Translations under genes and position numbers: made by a program | NCBI RefSeq assembly: GCF_005771435.1 | Contig: NZ_VANI01000010.1 | Span: 186,001-250,000 of the forward strand | Reading direction: 5' to 3' | DNA length: 64,000 nt | From: Microbulbifer harenosus | Lineage (GTDB): Bacteria > Pseudomonadota > Gammaproteobacteria > Pseudomonadales > Cellvibrionaceae | The notes under the pieces: generated by a model | Told to the model about the DNA's origin: nothing | Seen by the model: the letters and a program-made list of their open reading frames with translations, nothing else | Databases searched by the model: none | Shown: in pieces, positions 8,612-17,275 of the stretch | Layout: each line of letters starts with the position of its first letter | Position numbering within the stretch: the stretch's first letter is position 1

Positions 8612-9558
8612 AACAGTTGCCCGCCCACTTCCACCTGTTTCAATGTGTTGAGGCCACAGCGACGCAACAGTGCCCGCGCACAGACTATCTGCTGATTGAA
8701 CGGCTCCCGCGGCGCCCAGGCACCGCCAATCTCCTCTGGGCGATCGCTCAACAGCCCCAGATCCATGAAGCGCTGCACGGCGCTGCGCACCTTGTTAGCC
8801 CTGGTGCGACTCGGCAACGGGATGACGCCGATCCTGGCGCGACTCTGCAGGGCTTCAGAGATCATCGACACACTATCCGAGGTCACCCATATCTGTGCCG
8901 ACCTCGCCATTTGCTCCGCCAGCCACCCGGGCGGGCAACTGCGCCAGCTGTAAAACTCGGCCTTGCTGCCGGCCAGGATTGCCTGCGTGTCTGCAGGTGT
9001 GCGGCGGCTGTCCGACACTACCCAACGCAAGGGTTGCTCAAAAAGTCGATCCGCGGTGGTAGCCACCGCTTGTGTATCCCAACGGTAATGCCTGCTGGGT
9101 CCGCCGATTAGCAGCAGGCCGCGCCCAGCTTCCGGCTCCAGATCCGGCAATGGCTCGGCAAGTGCACCATGGGTCAGAATCACATTCTCCAGAGGCGGCG
9201 GGCGGTCGTGCTCAGGAATAATGGCAAAATCAAACCAGTGCAGAGGGAGGCTTGGCTGCATGATTACCACACTGCGACCACCGAATTGGCGACGGGCGCG
9301 CAACATAGGCCAGTGACTACGGTGACCGGCACCCACGATCAGGTCCGGTTTAGGCAACTGGTGCAGCTGTTCAGGTAGCCCACGCCACAATGAGATGCTT
9401 AACTCGAGGCAGTGGAGGTCGTGGCAATCCACCGAGTCCGAGCCGAGACAACTGCGCAGCCCGCTGACCAGAGCCGCACTCTGTTTTTCATGGGCGCGAT
9501 TGCCGTCGAGAAAACGCCAGATGATGAGCCGCAACAGTAGTTCTCCAGATTCCCGCAA
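8608..9558 (-). CDS. ELM1/GtrOC1-type putative glycosyltransferase
   Basis: 316 residues matching the mitochondrial-fission ELM1 family (formerly DUF1022), which in bacteria includes GtrOC1-type LPS outer-core transferases. The family start is clear: IIWRFLDGNRAHEKQSAALV, where a W-R-x-x-D-G-x-x-G/A-H-x-x-Q signature is expected. Later motifs are DLIVGAGHRSH, LLIGGPSRHYRW and VTSDSVSMISEAL, the last being the usual C-terminal donor-site loop. It is translationally coupled to the GT4 gene downstream. It probably acts on lipid-linked core oligosaccharide at the inner membrane; the sugar cannot be told. Confidence 0.8.
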   Translation of the reverse strand: MRESGELLLRLIIWRFLDGNRAHEKQSAALVSGLRSCLGSDSVDCHDLHCLELSISLWRGLPEQLHQLPKPDLIVGAGHRSHWPMLRARRQFGGRSVVIMQPSLPLHWFDFAIIPEHDRPPPLENVILTHGALAEPLPDLEPEAGRGLLLIGGPSRHYRWDTQAVATTADRLFEQPLRWVVSDSRRTPADTQAILAGSKAEFYSWRSCPPGWLAEQMARSAQIWVTSDSVSMISEALQSRARIGVIPLPSRTRANKVRSAVQRFMDLGLLSDRPEEIGGAWAPREPFNQQIVCARALLRRCGLNTLKQVEVGGQLL

Positions 9559-9757
9559 ATGGCCGTTGAGAAGTGCATCTCGCTTTGAATATCAGCACCC
9601 GAAGCCAGCTTTCCGGCGCATGCTAACTCAGTCCGCCGAGGTAATGCATCAAACCTGCCGGAAACATACCTTCAATTTGCTCGCATCGAGGTCGTCAGTA
9701 TAATGCCCACTCTCTCCGCAGCGGCCCCCCTACCGGCTCATCACCGACAAAATCTCC

Positions 9758-10783
9758 ATGCGCATCATCCACGTCGACAATCACCAGCAGCGAAAATACG
9801 GTCACACACGCGTCAGTTGGGCCCTCAAGCTATACACGGGATTGGTACGCGCCGGTCACAATGTTCTGGCGTTCAGTGACCGTGACGTCGCCGCATTCGA
9901 GGCGCCGCTTCGCATCCGCGAACTGGGGAGGAAGAAAACCAACCTGCGCCTGCTGCAGACAGTGGAGGCCTTCGAGCCCGATTTGGTTGTGATCGGCCAC
10001 TGCGACCTGATCGACAATGAGACATTCGCAACAATTCGGCAGCGGCACCCGGACATCGTCATTGCCGCATGCAACAACGACCCACTGTTCGTGCCCACGA
10101 ATGCTGCCAACATCGCAAAGCGCTGTGAAATCGCCGACGCTATGTTTGTGTCCACCGGCGTCGACGATCTGCAGATTTTCAAAGGTAAACGCGCAGGCCT
10201 CTGGCATATGCCCAATCCAGTGGACCCAGCGGTGGAGACTGCGGACGCCAGTGCACTGGCGGCCGACGACCCGCGGCTGCAGACCGACCTGCTGTTCTGT
10301 AGCAAGTCACACCAATACACCGAACGCGGCCAGCTGGTCAGTGAGCTCCGTGAGCACCTGCCCGCGGATTTCCGTTTCCACACACCCGGCATGTTCGATC
10401 AGCCTACCCTGTGGGGACGCGATTACGAACACAAGCTGGCCGCAAGCAAGATGGGCCTCAACCTGAATCGTCAGGAAGGCTACCAGTGGTACTCCTCTGC
10501 CCGTATTGCACAGATGGCCGGCAATGGCTTATTGGTCTTCACTCACGCCGCAGGCCGCTTTGATGATTTCATGCCGGAGGAGACACTGGTATATTTCGAC
10601 GGTAAAGACTCGCTGGAAGCACGCCTTTTAGAATTCCATCATGACGACGATAAGCGTCGGCACTGGGCTGCGCGATGCCGCGACTTCTTTCACCGTGAAA
10701 TCAATAATACGCTCTACGCCCAATACATCGTCGAGAGCGCCATGCACCTGCCGTATAGCCATAATTATGTCTGGATCAAATAG
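9758..10783 (+). CDS. Glycosyltransferase with CgeB-like C-terminal domain
   Basis: 341 residues. The N-terminal half reads as a GT-B domain (RIIHVDNHQQRKYG, then EPDLVVIGHCDLI), and the C-terminal half, with LLFCSKSHQYTERG, LNLNRQEGYQWYSSARI and AQMAGNGLLVFTHAAG, resembles the Glyco_trans_1_2/CgeB group. The Ser-Ala-Arg-Ile and Gly-Asn-Gly elements form the usual nucleotide-sugar pocket of that group. The next gene (waaL) starts 17 bp inside this one, so the pair is probably co-translated. A role in the last outer-core steps before ligation is inferred. Confidence 0.7.
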   Translation: MRIIHVDNHQQRKYGHTRVSWALKLYTGLVRAGHNVLAFSDRDVAAFEAPLRIRELGRKKTNLRLLQTVEAFEPDLVVIGHCDLIDNETFATIRQRHPDIVIAACNNDPLFVPTNAANIAKRCEIADAMFVSTGVDDLQIFKGKRAGLWHMPNPVDPAVETADASALAADDPRLQTDLLFCSKSHQYTERGQLVSELREHLPADFRFHTPGMFDQPTLWGRDYEHKLAASKMGLNLNRQEGYQWYSSARIAQMAGNGLLVFTHAAGRFDDFMPEETLVYFDGKDSLEARLLEFHHDDDKRRHWAARCRDFFHREINNTLYAQYIVESAMHLPYSHNYVWIK

Positions 10784-12032
10784 CATCACTCTCGACTCCT
10801 GCGCCAACGATTACCGCTGGAGCGAACGCTGGGCTTCCGGATTGCTGAAATTAACTGGGGTGGGATTACTTATCCTGGCGTGCGGTTTCTATGTCGTTCC
10901 ACACGTCGCCAAACTCCAGACAGCCTTTTATCTTACGTTGCTGCTCCCAGCACTCTTGTTATTGATGACAAGGCGGGATCTTTCCTTTCTACTGTCATGG
11001 CAATTTGTCGTTTTCTGCACCCTGCCTTTATTACTGGCAATATCCTCGCTATGGGCTTCGAGTGAAGAGGCGGATATTCAGCGTGAGTTTTCCTATTACC
11101 TGAAAGTCACACTTTATTTGGCTTTGTTTTACGTGGCCCTGTATCTGACACTGGAAAAGCATGGCGATAAAATATTAGTTCGCATCTTCCAGTGGCTGAT
11201 CCCCATCGGGATCATTTCCTGTGCAATTTCCTTAATTAATTATGTAGTAGCGGGTGGCCTGGAGAGTTTTCGCCGTATTGGCGGCATATCGCTCGAAGGA
11301 GATATCGACAAGACCGGAATGCTTTACGGTTTCCTCGCACTCTTTTGCTGTTACGGTCTTACATTAGGCAAGTATTGGCGCTGGCTGTCCTGGACCGGTC
11401 TCTTGCTCTGCTGCATTTACATACTGTTATCACAAACGAAAATCCCGATTGTGATGGTGCTTGTAGCCATAATTCTGGCAACACTAATCAGCGGCGGCTC
11501 TCGCTGGCTGAAGGCGCTGCTACTGGTCGGCGGAGTCATCGCCCTGCCCCTTATCTATCTGGCTATATACGGCGACCTGCCTCTTTTACACCGAGACATT
11601 GCCTACTCCGCCCGCATCGACCTCTGGCTCATGACCTTCAATCAGTTTGCCGAATCGCCGCTCGTTGGCTCGGGCCTGATGTACAAGCAATTCCTTAATT
11701 TGGGTCCAGCCGTACTGCCGCACCCCCACAACTACTTATTCGATATCGCACGCTTTACCGGCTTGATAGGCGTTACTGCTGCTCTGGCTCAATTATTTGC
11801 GGCTGCCTGGCCAATGCGTCACCGTAGAACCTGGACCCAGTGGATCCCCGGACTCTACGCTATTTGGCTTGGTTTCGGTGTCCTCGCGATGTTGATTTAC
11901 GCTCAACAACCCCTGGTAAAACCCAGCTATATCTGGTTCTTTTACTGGATACCACTGGCGGTTTTGCTGGCACGCAGTCAGCTGACCAGCCGTATAAATG
12001 CCGATCATCCCAATCCAAAATTTCAAAATTAA
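10767..12032 (+). CDS. waaL: O-antigen ligase (WaaL-like, Wzy_C domain)
   Basis: 421 residues, strongly hydrophobic, with about ten to twelve predicted membrane segments. The family signature is the large periplasmic loop and following helix: PHPHNYLFDIARFTG contains the His-Asn-x-Tyr/Leu motif typical of O-antigen ligases. Preceding it are SQTKIPIVMVL and a GSGLMYKQF element. I start at the ATG giving MSGSNSITLD, which overlaps the upstream GT gene by 17 bp; the longer in-frame start at 10641 lies deep inside that gene. WaaL joins undecaprenyl-linked O-polysaccharide to lipid A-core at the periplasmic face. It could alternatively be an O-antigen polymerase; the setting among core genes favours ligase. 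Confidence 0.8.
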   Translation: MSGSNSITLDSCANDYRWSERWASGLLKLTGVGLLILACGFYVVPHVAKLQTAFYLTLLLPALLLLMTRRDLSFLLSWQFVVFCTLPLLLAISSLWASSEEADIQREFSYYLKVTLYLALFYVALYLTLEKHGDKILVRIFQWLIPIGIISCAISLINYVVAGGLESFRRIGGISLEGDIDKTGMLYGFLALFCCYGLTLGKYWRWLSWTGLLLCCIYILLSQTKIPIVMVLVAIILATLISGGSRWLKALLLVGGVIALPLIYLAIYGDLPLLHRDIAYSARIDLWLMTFNQFAESPLVGSGLMYKQFLNLGPAVLPHPHNYLFDIARFTGLIGVTAALAQLFAAAWPMRHRRTWTQWIPGLYAIWLGFGVLAMLIYAQQPLVKPSYIWFFYWIPLAVLLARSQLTSRINADHPNPKFQN

Positions 12033-12045
12033 CAGGTTCTGACAA

Positions 12046-13416
12046 ATGAACGTTACCGTATTTGGCACCGGCTATGTGGGCCTGGTACAAGCCGCTGTAC
12101 TGGCGGAAGCCGGCCACCGGGTTACCTGCGTGGATATCGACGAAAACAAGATTGAGCGCCTGAAGCAGGGTCATATCCCGATCTTCGAGCCGGGCCTGGA
12201 ACCGATCGTCAAGCGCAACAACGAATCCGGCAATCTCAACTTCACTACCGATGCCGCCGCTGGCGTCGCCCACGGAGACCTGATTTTCATTGCCGTCGGC
12301 ACACCACCGGACGAGGACGGCTCCGCCGATCTGCGCTACGTACTCGCAGTGGCGCGCACCATCGCCGAGCACATGAGTGGCAAGAAATACATCATTAACA
12401 AATCCACCGTACCGGTGGGCACCGCAGACAAGGTACGCGAGCAGGTGACCCGCACACTGCAGGAGCGCAACGCGCTAAACCTTGAGTTCGATGTGATTTC
12501 CAACCCGGAATTTCTCAAGGAAGGCTCGGCGGTGGCGGACTGTATGAAGCCGGACCGCATCATTATCGGCACCAGCGAACACGCATCCGAGCAGAAGATG
12601 CGCCAGCTGTATGCGCCCTTCAACCGAAATCACGACAAGGTCATCGTGATGGACGTGCGCAGCGCGGAACTGGCCAAGTACGCGGCCAACTGCATGCTCG
12701 CCACCAAAATCAGTTTCATGAACGAGATGGCGGTGATTGCCGACAAAGTGGGCGCGGACATTGAAGCCGTGCGCCAGGGCATCGGCTCCGACCCGCGCAT
12801 CGGCTACCATTTCATCTACCCCGGCATCGGCTACGGCGGCTCCTGCTTCCCCAAAGATGTGCAGGCTCTGAAAACCACCGCAACCCAGCTGGGGCTCGAA
12901 CCCAAAGTCCTGAACGCGGTGGAAGAGCGCAACCAGCGCCAGAAGCACTACCTGCTGGAAAAAATCGTGCAGCGCTACGGCAAGGATCTCTCCGGTATGA
13001 CCTTCGCGCTGTGGGGCCTGTCATTCAAGCCCAACACCGACGACATGCGCGAGGCACCCAGCCGCGTGCTGATGGAAAACCTGTGGGATATGGGAGCGAA
13101 GGTGCGCGCGTTTGACCCGGAAGCCATGCACGAGTGCGAGCGCATCTACGGAAATCGCGACGACCTGCAACTGTGCGGCACCCGCGACAGCGCCCTGTCC
13201 GGCGCGGATGCGCTGATCATTGCCACCGAGTGGCAGCAGTTCAAATCACTGGACCACAATACCGTACGCGACAGCCTGAAAACGCCGGTGGTATTCGACG
13301 GTCGCAACCTCTACGATCCGCTGGATATGGCAGAAGCCGGGTTTGAATACTTCTGTGTGGGGCGCCCGCAAGCTAAAGCCAGCCTCCCCCCAGCAACGCA
13401 ACCGAGTTCCATTTAG
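12046..13416 (+). CDS. ugd: UDP-glucose 6-dehydrogenase
   Basis: 456 residues. It oxidises UDP-glucose to UDP-glucuronate with two NAD+, feeding LPS or capsule sugars. The N-terminal Rossmann motif is GTGYVGL (7-13), followed by VDID (29-32). The catalytic features are NKSTVPVGT (118-126), [10 protein letters not shown] (153-162), the AKYAANC lysine (211) and the catalytic cysteine in [10 protein letters not shown] (C267). The C-terminal UDP-binding domain holds [17 protein letters not shown] related UDP-sugar dehydrogenase (for example UDP-ManNAc) is possible, but the length and motifs fit Ugd best. It starts 13 bp after waaL on the same strand and is followed 12 bp on by another GT, so this is a four-gene operon. 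Confidence 0.92.
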   Translation: MNVTVFGTGYVGLVQAAVLAEAGHRVTCVDIDENKIERLKQGHIPIFEPGLEPIVKRNNESGNLNFTTDAAAGVAHGDLIFIAVGTPPDEDGSADLRYVLAVARTIAEHMSGKKYIINKSTVPVGTADKVREQVTRTLQERNALNLEFDVISNPEFLKEGSAVADCMKPDRIIIGTSEHASEQKMRQLYAPFNRNHDKVIVMDVRSAELAKYAANCMLATKISFMNEMAVIADKVGADIEAVRQGIGSDPRIGYHFIYPGIGYGGSCFPKDVQALKTTATQLGLEPKVLNAVEERNQRQKHYLLEKIVQRYGKDLSGMTFALWGLSFKPNTDDMREAPSRVLMENLWDMGAKVRAFDPEAMHECERIYGNRDDLQLCGTRDSALSGADALIIATEWQQFKSLDHNTVRDSLKTPVVFDGRNLYDPLDMAEAGFEYFCVGRPQAKASLPPATQPSSI

Positions 13417-13428
13417 AGAAAGTCCCAT

Positions 13429-14673
13429 ATGCCCGAACAAGGCAAGCCCGAAACCATTCACCTGGTGGTGCTGGAACTGCACCACCACGGTGAACTGCTG
13501 AAGAATCTTTACGACACCCTGAAGCTGAATAATTTCAAGCTAACCCTTGTCACCATACCCAAGGTTTACAAAGATTCTGGCCTGCCTTCAGCAGGCAGTG
13601 ACCCGCGCCTTGATATTCAACTCAAGAAGCCGGAAGAATACATTGCCGATTTTCTACAGAGAATGGCACCGGTCTTCGCATCTGCCGACATCATCTATTT
13701 CAATACCGTCGCCGGTTACTGGAAAGAGGTAAACCGCATTCGCTTTACCGCTCCGGCGATCATCAGGATCCACAATGCTCACTGCGACCTGAGCCCGCTC
13801 AGACACTTTCGGAACCCGGTATTAAACAGCCCTGCCATACTCTCCCACCTGTTGCGCAAAGTGCTGATCGGCCGGGAGTGGAACCTCAGGAAAAGCCTAT
13901 TTGAAAAAATTGACTATGTGATGTTTCCTAATGAAACCATCACTCACTATGTCAAAGACCACAACTGGGTAGACCCACAAAAGATTCTCGACCCGGTGTT
14001 GCCTTTTGGCTACCTTGGAGAAAAAGAACTCAGGAAAATCCCAGACATCAACCAACGCGATACAATCAATATTGCCATCACTGGCAAAGTGACCAACTGC
14101 AAGAAAGACTTCACTTTGGTTTACCGCGCGCTTAGAAAATACCTGCAAGACCCCAACTCCCCACGAGTCAAACTGACCCTACTGGGCAACGCCGGACATA
14201 AGCAGGTTGGCAATATTATCCGGAACTTTGAGAGCCTGACATCTGACAGATTCCACCTAGATTACAGCACTGATTACGTGCCAGCAGAGGAATTTGAAAA
14301 GAAGGTGGCATCAGTGGATTTTTTTGTCGCTCCAATAAAGATTGATACTCACTTCAAAAAATATCGGGAAGTTTACGGCAAGAGCAAAATGTCAGGAGTT
14401 GAAAACGACATTTTACGATATCGAAAACCGTCGCTAATCCCCTCCAACTACATAATCGAAAGCCCTCTCGACAAAGCGATAGAGTACTTCCCTCCTGATC
14501 CTGAATCACTGGCAAACTCCATAAAAAGCTGGGCAATTAATCAAACATACAGGGAAATCGCGCTCGCGTTTAACCAGATGAAAAAGTATAACCGTAACGA
14601 CATAGCTGACAACTTCTACGATCTATGCAAAAAAATGAAACACCAAAAGCAAGCAAACAAAGAATCAAGTTAA
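13429..14673 (+). CDS. Putative GT4-like glycosyltransferase
   Basis: 414 residues; I recognise only the general GT-B plan. The N-terminal part has ADIIYFNTVAGYW and IIRIHNAHCDL; the middle has INIAITGKVTNCKKDF, which looks like the opening strand and loop of a GT4 donor domain, then VKLTLLGNAGHKQ. The usual E-x7-E motif is not clear: the matching region reads GKSKMSGVENDILRYRKPS. The gene is lysine- and asparagine-rich and visibly AT-richer than ugd upstream, suggesting separate acquisition. It ends the waaL operon. Function as an outer-core or O-antigen transferase is inferred from context. Confidence 0.55.
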   Translation: MPEQGKPETIHLVVLELHHHGELLKNLYDTLKLNNFKLTLVTIPKVYKDSGLPSAGSDPRLDIQLKKPEEYIADFLQRMAPVFASADIIYFNTVAGYWKEVNRIRFTAPAIIRIHNAHCDLSPLRHFRNPVLNSPAILSHLLRKVLIGREWNLRKSLFEKIDYVMFPNETITHYVKDHNWVDPQKILDPVLPFGYLGEKELRKIPDINQRDTINIAITGKVTNCKKDFTLVYRALRKYLQDPNSPRVKLTLLGNAGHKQVGNIIRNFESLTSDRFHLDYSTDYVPAEEFEKKVASVDFFVAPIKIDTHFKKYREVYGKSKMSGVENDILRYRKPSLIPSNYIIESPLDKAIEYFPPDPESLANSIKSWAINQTYREIALAFNQMKKYNRNDIADNFYDLCKKMKHQKQANKESS

Positions 14674-14697
14674 AAAGCAAGAAAACATCAACGCTTC

Positions 14698-14723
14698 GGC
14701 TGCACAGGTAAACCTGCACAGCC
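14698..14723. terminator. Imperfect hairpin between convergent genes
   Basis: A 12-bp inverted repeat with two mismatches and a 2-nt loop (GGCTGCACAGGT / ACCTGCACAGCC) lies between the convergent GT gene and the lectin gene. No T-run follows on either strand, so a terminator role is only a suggestion. Confidence 0.3.
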
Positions 14724-14750
14724 GGACCAATGGATACGTGTACTCAGAAC

Positions 14751-15749
14751 TTACAAAGTCCAAACCCCCAAGGAGGTTATCTCATCCTTGCTCTCTACCT
14801 GCAATAAATACACTGCCTTACCCACAGGAATTTCCACTTTGTATTCACGAGATGTAGTCTCCCCAAATATCGGAGACACTCTTTTATTGGTTACAAAATA
14901 GATGGATGAAAGTGTAACGCGACCATTACGGGTAACCAGGGACCCCCTTATCGCAACAAGAAATTCCCCATCCTGAAGGATAAAACTACTTATCGAACCG
15001 CCGCTACCACCGTACCACGGGGAATATAAGGAACCACCATTATCAGTGCACTTCTTGAACCTCAAGCCATCGATTCGACTTCCATGGCGAACATCAAACC
15101 TGCAAATATTCCCATCGGTAAATTGAAAAAAGTCGTCATAAACTCCATTCTTTCCGCCGATAGCGGTGCGCAATAAATTATCTGGATCATTGCCGCGCTG
15201 CCCATCAGAAAACACCAGACCTACTGCATCCAGCTCTTTGTTCGCCCGCCCGAAAAGCCCCACAATTCCCGGAACGGAATAATCAAAGGGGGATATTGAT
15301 TGATATGACACACCATCCTGAATGAGAAGCTTAGTTGTCTTGGTTCCGTAGAGTGGTGAAGTGACTCTGGTGGAGGAAGACGAGCTTCCAATTCTATTTT
15401 TTTCAAGCTGCAACCCAAAAATGCGCTCACCGCCATCTCGCCTACCAAGGTAGACCTTCAAACCACTAAGATATTCAGCACTGGAAATGGCAAAAAAGGA
15501 CTCACTACCGCCACCCCCACCAAACCTCTGTGAACGATACGAATTTCCACTTTTGTCGCAAACTTTCAATTGAATCGCATCAATCCGGCTTCCATGTCGG
15601 ATATAAACCCCACAGACACGCTCATGATCCGCCACAACGGTCTGAAAGTAATTCCCCCCAGTGCCGCCGACAGGTCCCTGCCAGTAATTTTTTGCAAACC
15701 CTACAGCGGGAAAAACAATAAAAAGAAAAAGAAAAATACTCTTGCGCAT
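14751..15749 (-). CDS. Secreted protein with two jacalin-like lectin repeats
   Basis: About 332 residues from the ATG giving MRKSIFLFLF; a GTG four codons upstream is the alternative. A purine-rich GGAAGGTG precedes both. The N-terminus is a signal peptide ending near VGFA. Two copies of a jacalin-type beta-prism unit follow: the first with GPVGGTGGNYF, YIRHGSRIDAIQL and FGGGGGSESF, then EYLSGLKVYLGRR; the second with FDVRHGSRIDGLRF and YGGSGGSISSF. The Gly-rich strand and the R-H-G-S-R-I-D turn are the classic carbohydrate-binding fold elements. Such proteins bind sugars at the cell surface or outside. The gene is AT-rich, on the opposite strand to the O-antigen operon, and may be a recent arrival. 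Ligand unknown. Confidence 0.75.
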   Translation of the reverse strand: MRKSIFLFLFIVFPAVGFAKNYWQGPVGGTGGNYFQTVVADHERVCGVYIRHGSRIDAIQLKVCDKSGNSYRSQRFGGGGGSESFFAISSAEYLSGLKVYLGRRDGGERIFGLQLEKNRIGSSSSSTRVTSPLYGTKTTKLLIQDGVSYQSISPFDYSVPGIVGLFGRANKELDAVGLVFSDGQRGNDPDNLLRTAIGGKNGVYDDFFQFTDGNICRFDVRHGSRIDGLRFKKCTDNGGSLYSPWYGGSGGSISSFILQDGEFLVAIRGSLVTRNGRVTLSSIYFVTNKRVSPIFGETTSREYKVEIPVGKAVYLLQVESKDEITSLGVWTL

Positions 15750-16080
15750 AAATAATTTCACCTTCCATTGATGATTTTAGGCGGCGAGATACTAAGCACT
15801 GAAATTAGACGCGTAAAGCGCAATCTTTGCGGATTAGCAAGTTTTTTCAAAAAATGCAGACAGAACCAGCGCAATAGGCACGAACGTATCGGAAAAATTC
15901 CGGAACTGGTACCCACGCATCAGAAGCTACAGAATAAATGCGAGAAATTAGTAGACCGAACCAATATTCTGTATTGCTTACCGTTGAAAAACACGCCCCC
16001 AATTCAGATCGAGAAACTTAATATTTAGAAACAGACAAATCTCAGGGAATGAAATAAAGAGAGAGAAAAAAGAAAGGCGA
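15750..16080. other. AT-rich intergenic stretch without a supported gene
   Basis: Holds the likely promoter and ribosome binding site of the lectin gene (minus strand) near 15760-15775. An 86-codon open frame at 15768-16028 on the + strand has no ribosome binding site, no domain features and an unusual composition, so I do not call it. Nothing else is seen. Confidence 0.6.
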
Positions 16081-16111
16081 AAAGCTCTCCCCCTACACGG
16101 AGAAGAGCTTT
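16081..16111 (-). terminator. Rho-independent terminator of ilvE
   Basis: On the minus strand AAAGCTCT pairs with AGAGCTTT around a GC-rich middle, followed by a short T-run. It lies 7 bp after the ilvE stop codon. Confidence 0.8.
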
Positions 16112-16117
16112 GAACGA

Positions 16118-17077
16118 TTAAACTGCGGCGAGACGCTCATTGATTCCGTCATTAGACACATCGCTGAGCCACCCCATATGCGCCTGGCTCTTGCCCTGCA
16201 CCGCATCGAAATACATCTGCTGCAGACGTTTGGTGATGGGTCCGCGGCGGCCCGCGCCTATAGTGCGGCCGTCGAGCATGCGGATGGGCAGGACTTCCGC
16301 CGCGGTGCCGGTGAAGAAGGCCTCGTCGGCGATATACACCTCGTCGCGGGTGATGCGTTTTTCCACCACTTTGTAGCCGCACTCCTCCGCCAGCTGGATT
16401 ACCGACTTGCGGGTAATCCCGTCGAGACAGGAGGTCAGTTCCGGGGTGTAGATCACGCCGTCGCTCACCAGGAAGAAATTCTCACCGCTGCCCTCGGCCA
16501 CGTAGCCTTCCGGATCCAGCAGCAGGGCTTCCTCGCAGCCGTTGCGGATTGCCTCCTGCAACGCCAGCATGGAGTTGATGTAGTTGCCATTGGCCTTCGC
16601 CTTGCACATGGCGATGTTCACGTGGTGGCGGGTGTAGGACGAGGTGTTGACCTTGATACCCAGCTCGCGGGCCTCGGGGCTCATGTAGCTCGGCCACTCC
16701 CAGGCGGCGACAATTACATGGGTTTCGAGCTTGTCAGCGCGCAGACCCATGCCTTCGGAGCCGTAAAACGCCATCGGGCGCAGGTAGGCCTCCTTCAGGC
16801 CATTTTCACGCACCACCAGACGCTGAGCTTCATTCAGCTGCTCGGCATCCCACGGCATGGGCATGTTCATGATCTTGGCGGAGCGGAACAGGCGGCGGGT
16901 ATGCTCCTGCAAGCGGAAGATGCTGGTGCCGCCGTCGGCGGTCTGATAGGCGCGCACGCCTTCGAACACGCCCATTCCGTAGTGCAAAGTGTGGGTGAGT
17001 ACGTGGACACGCGCATCGCGCCACGGAACCAGCTCACCATCAAACCAGATAACGCCGTCTCTATCGGCAAAAGACAT
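16118..17077 (-). CDS. ilvE: Branched-chain amino acid aminotransferase
   Basis: 319 residues, class IV PLP aminotransferase. IlvE makes the last step of leucine, isoleucine and valine synthesis, moving the amino group from glutamate to the branched 2-oxo acids. Markers are YGMGVFEGVRAY (33-44), the PLP lysine in CKAKANGNY (K161 by alignment with the family pattern A-K-A-x-G-N-Y), AEGSGENFFLV (a phosphate-binding region) and DGITRKSVIQLA. The gene lies about 200 bp downstream of glnE on the same strand, with a REP-like element in the gap, and has its own terminator. The glnE-ilvE order beside LPS genes recalls pseudomonads. ilvD lies about 43 kb away at the other end of this window. Confidence 0.95.
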   Translation of the reverse strand: MSFADRDGVIWFDGELVPWRDARVHVLTHTLHYGMGVFEGVRAYQTADGGTSIFRLQEHTRRLFRSAKIMNMPMPWDAEQLNEAQRLVVRENGLKEAYLRPMAFYGSEGMGLRADKLETHVIVAAWEWPSYMSPEARELGIKVNTSSYTRHHVNIAMCKAKANGNYINSMLALQEAIRNGCEEALLLDPEGYVAEGSGENFFLVSDGVIYTPELTSCLDGITRKSVIQLAEECGYKVVEKRITRDEVYIADEAFFTGTAAEVLPIRMLDGRTIGAGRRGPITKRLQQMYFDAVQGKSQAHMGWLSDVSNDGINERLAAV

Positions 17078-17110
17078 GGGGAAACTCCTGCAAGAATTCA
17101 GTTACGCACT

Positions 17111-17197
17111 CTGTAGGAGTCTAGGCCTGGGGAGGGAAATCGAGCCCGGAACAAGCGGGAGGATCGAATCAGTTCGCCAGCAGGCTGGCTCCTACAG
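17111..17197. repeat. REP-like palindrome pair, one arm degenerate
   Basis: The ends CTGTAGGAG and CTCCTACAG form an inverted repeat. The right half, read on the minus strand, is CTGTAGGAGCC followed by a small AGC-CT-GCT hairpin and CGAAC, the same plan as the perfect pair at 59047-59118. The left half keeps only the first nine to ten bases. It lies between glnE and ilvE. Confidence 0.7.
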
Positions 17198-17275
17198 CAC
17201 AGAGCCAGTGAAAAACAGTTTAAGCGGGCAGCCAATTTAGACACTGGTGACGGAAACTCTCCCGGGGGAGTTGCT

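Noticed and set aside
15768-16028. 86-codon + strand frame after the lectin gene
   Set aside because: AT-rich intergenic DNA, no ribosome binding site, and it would overlap the lectin gene's own control region.
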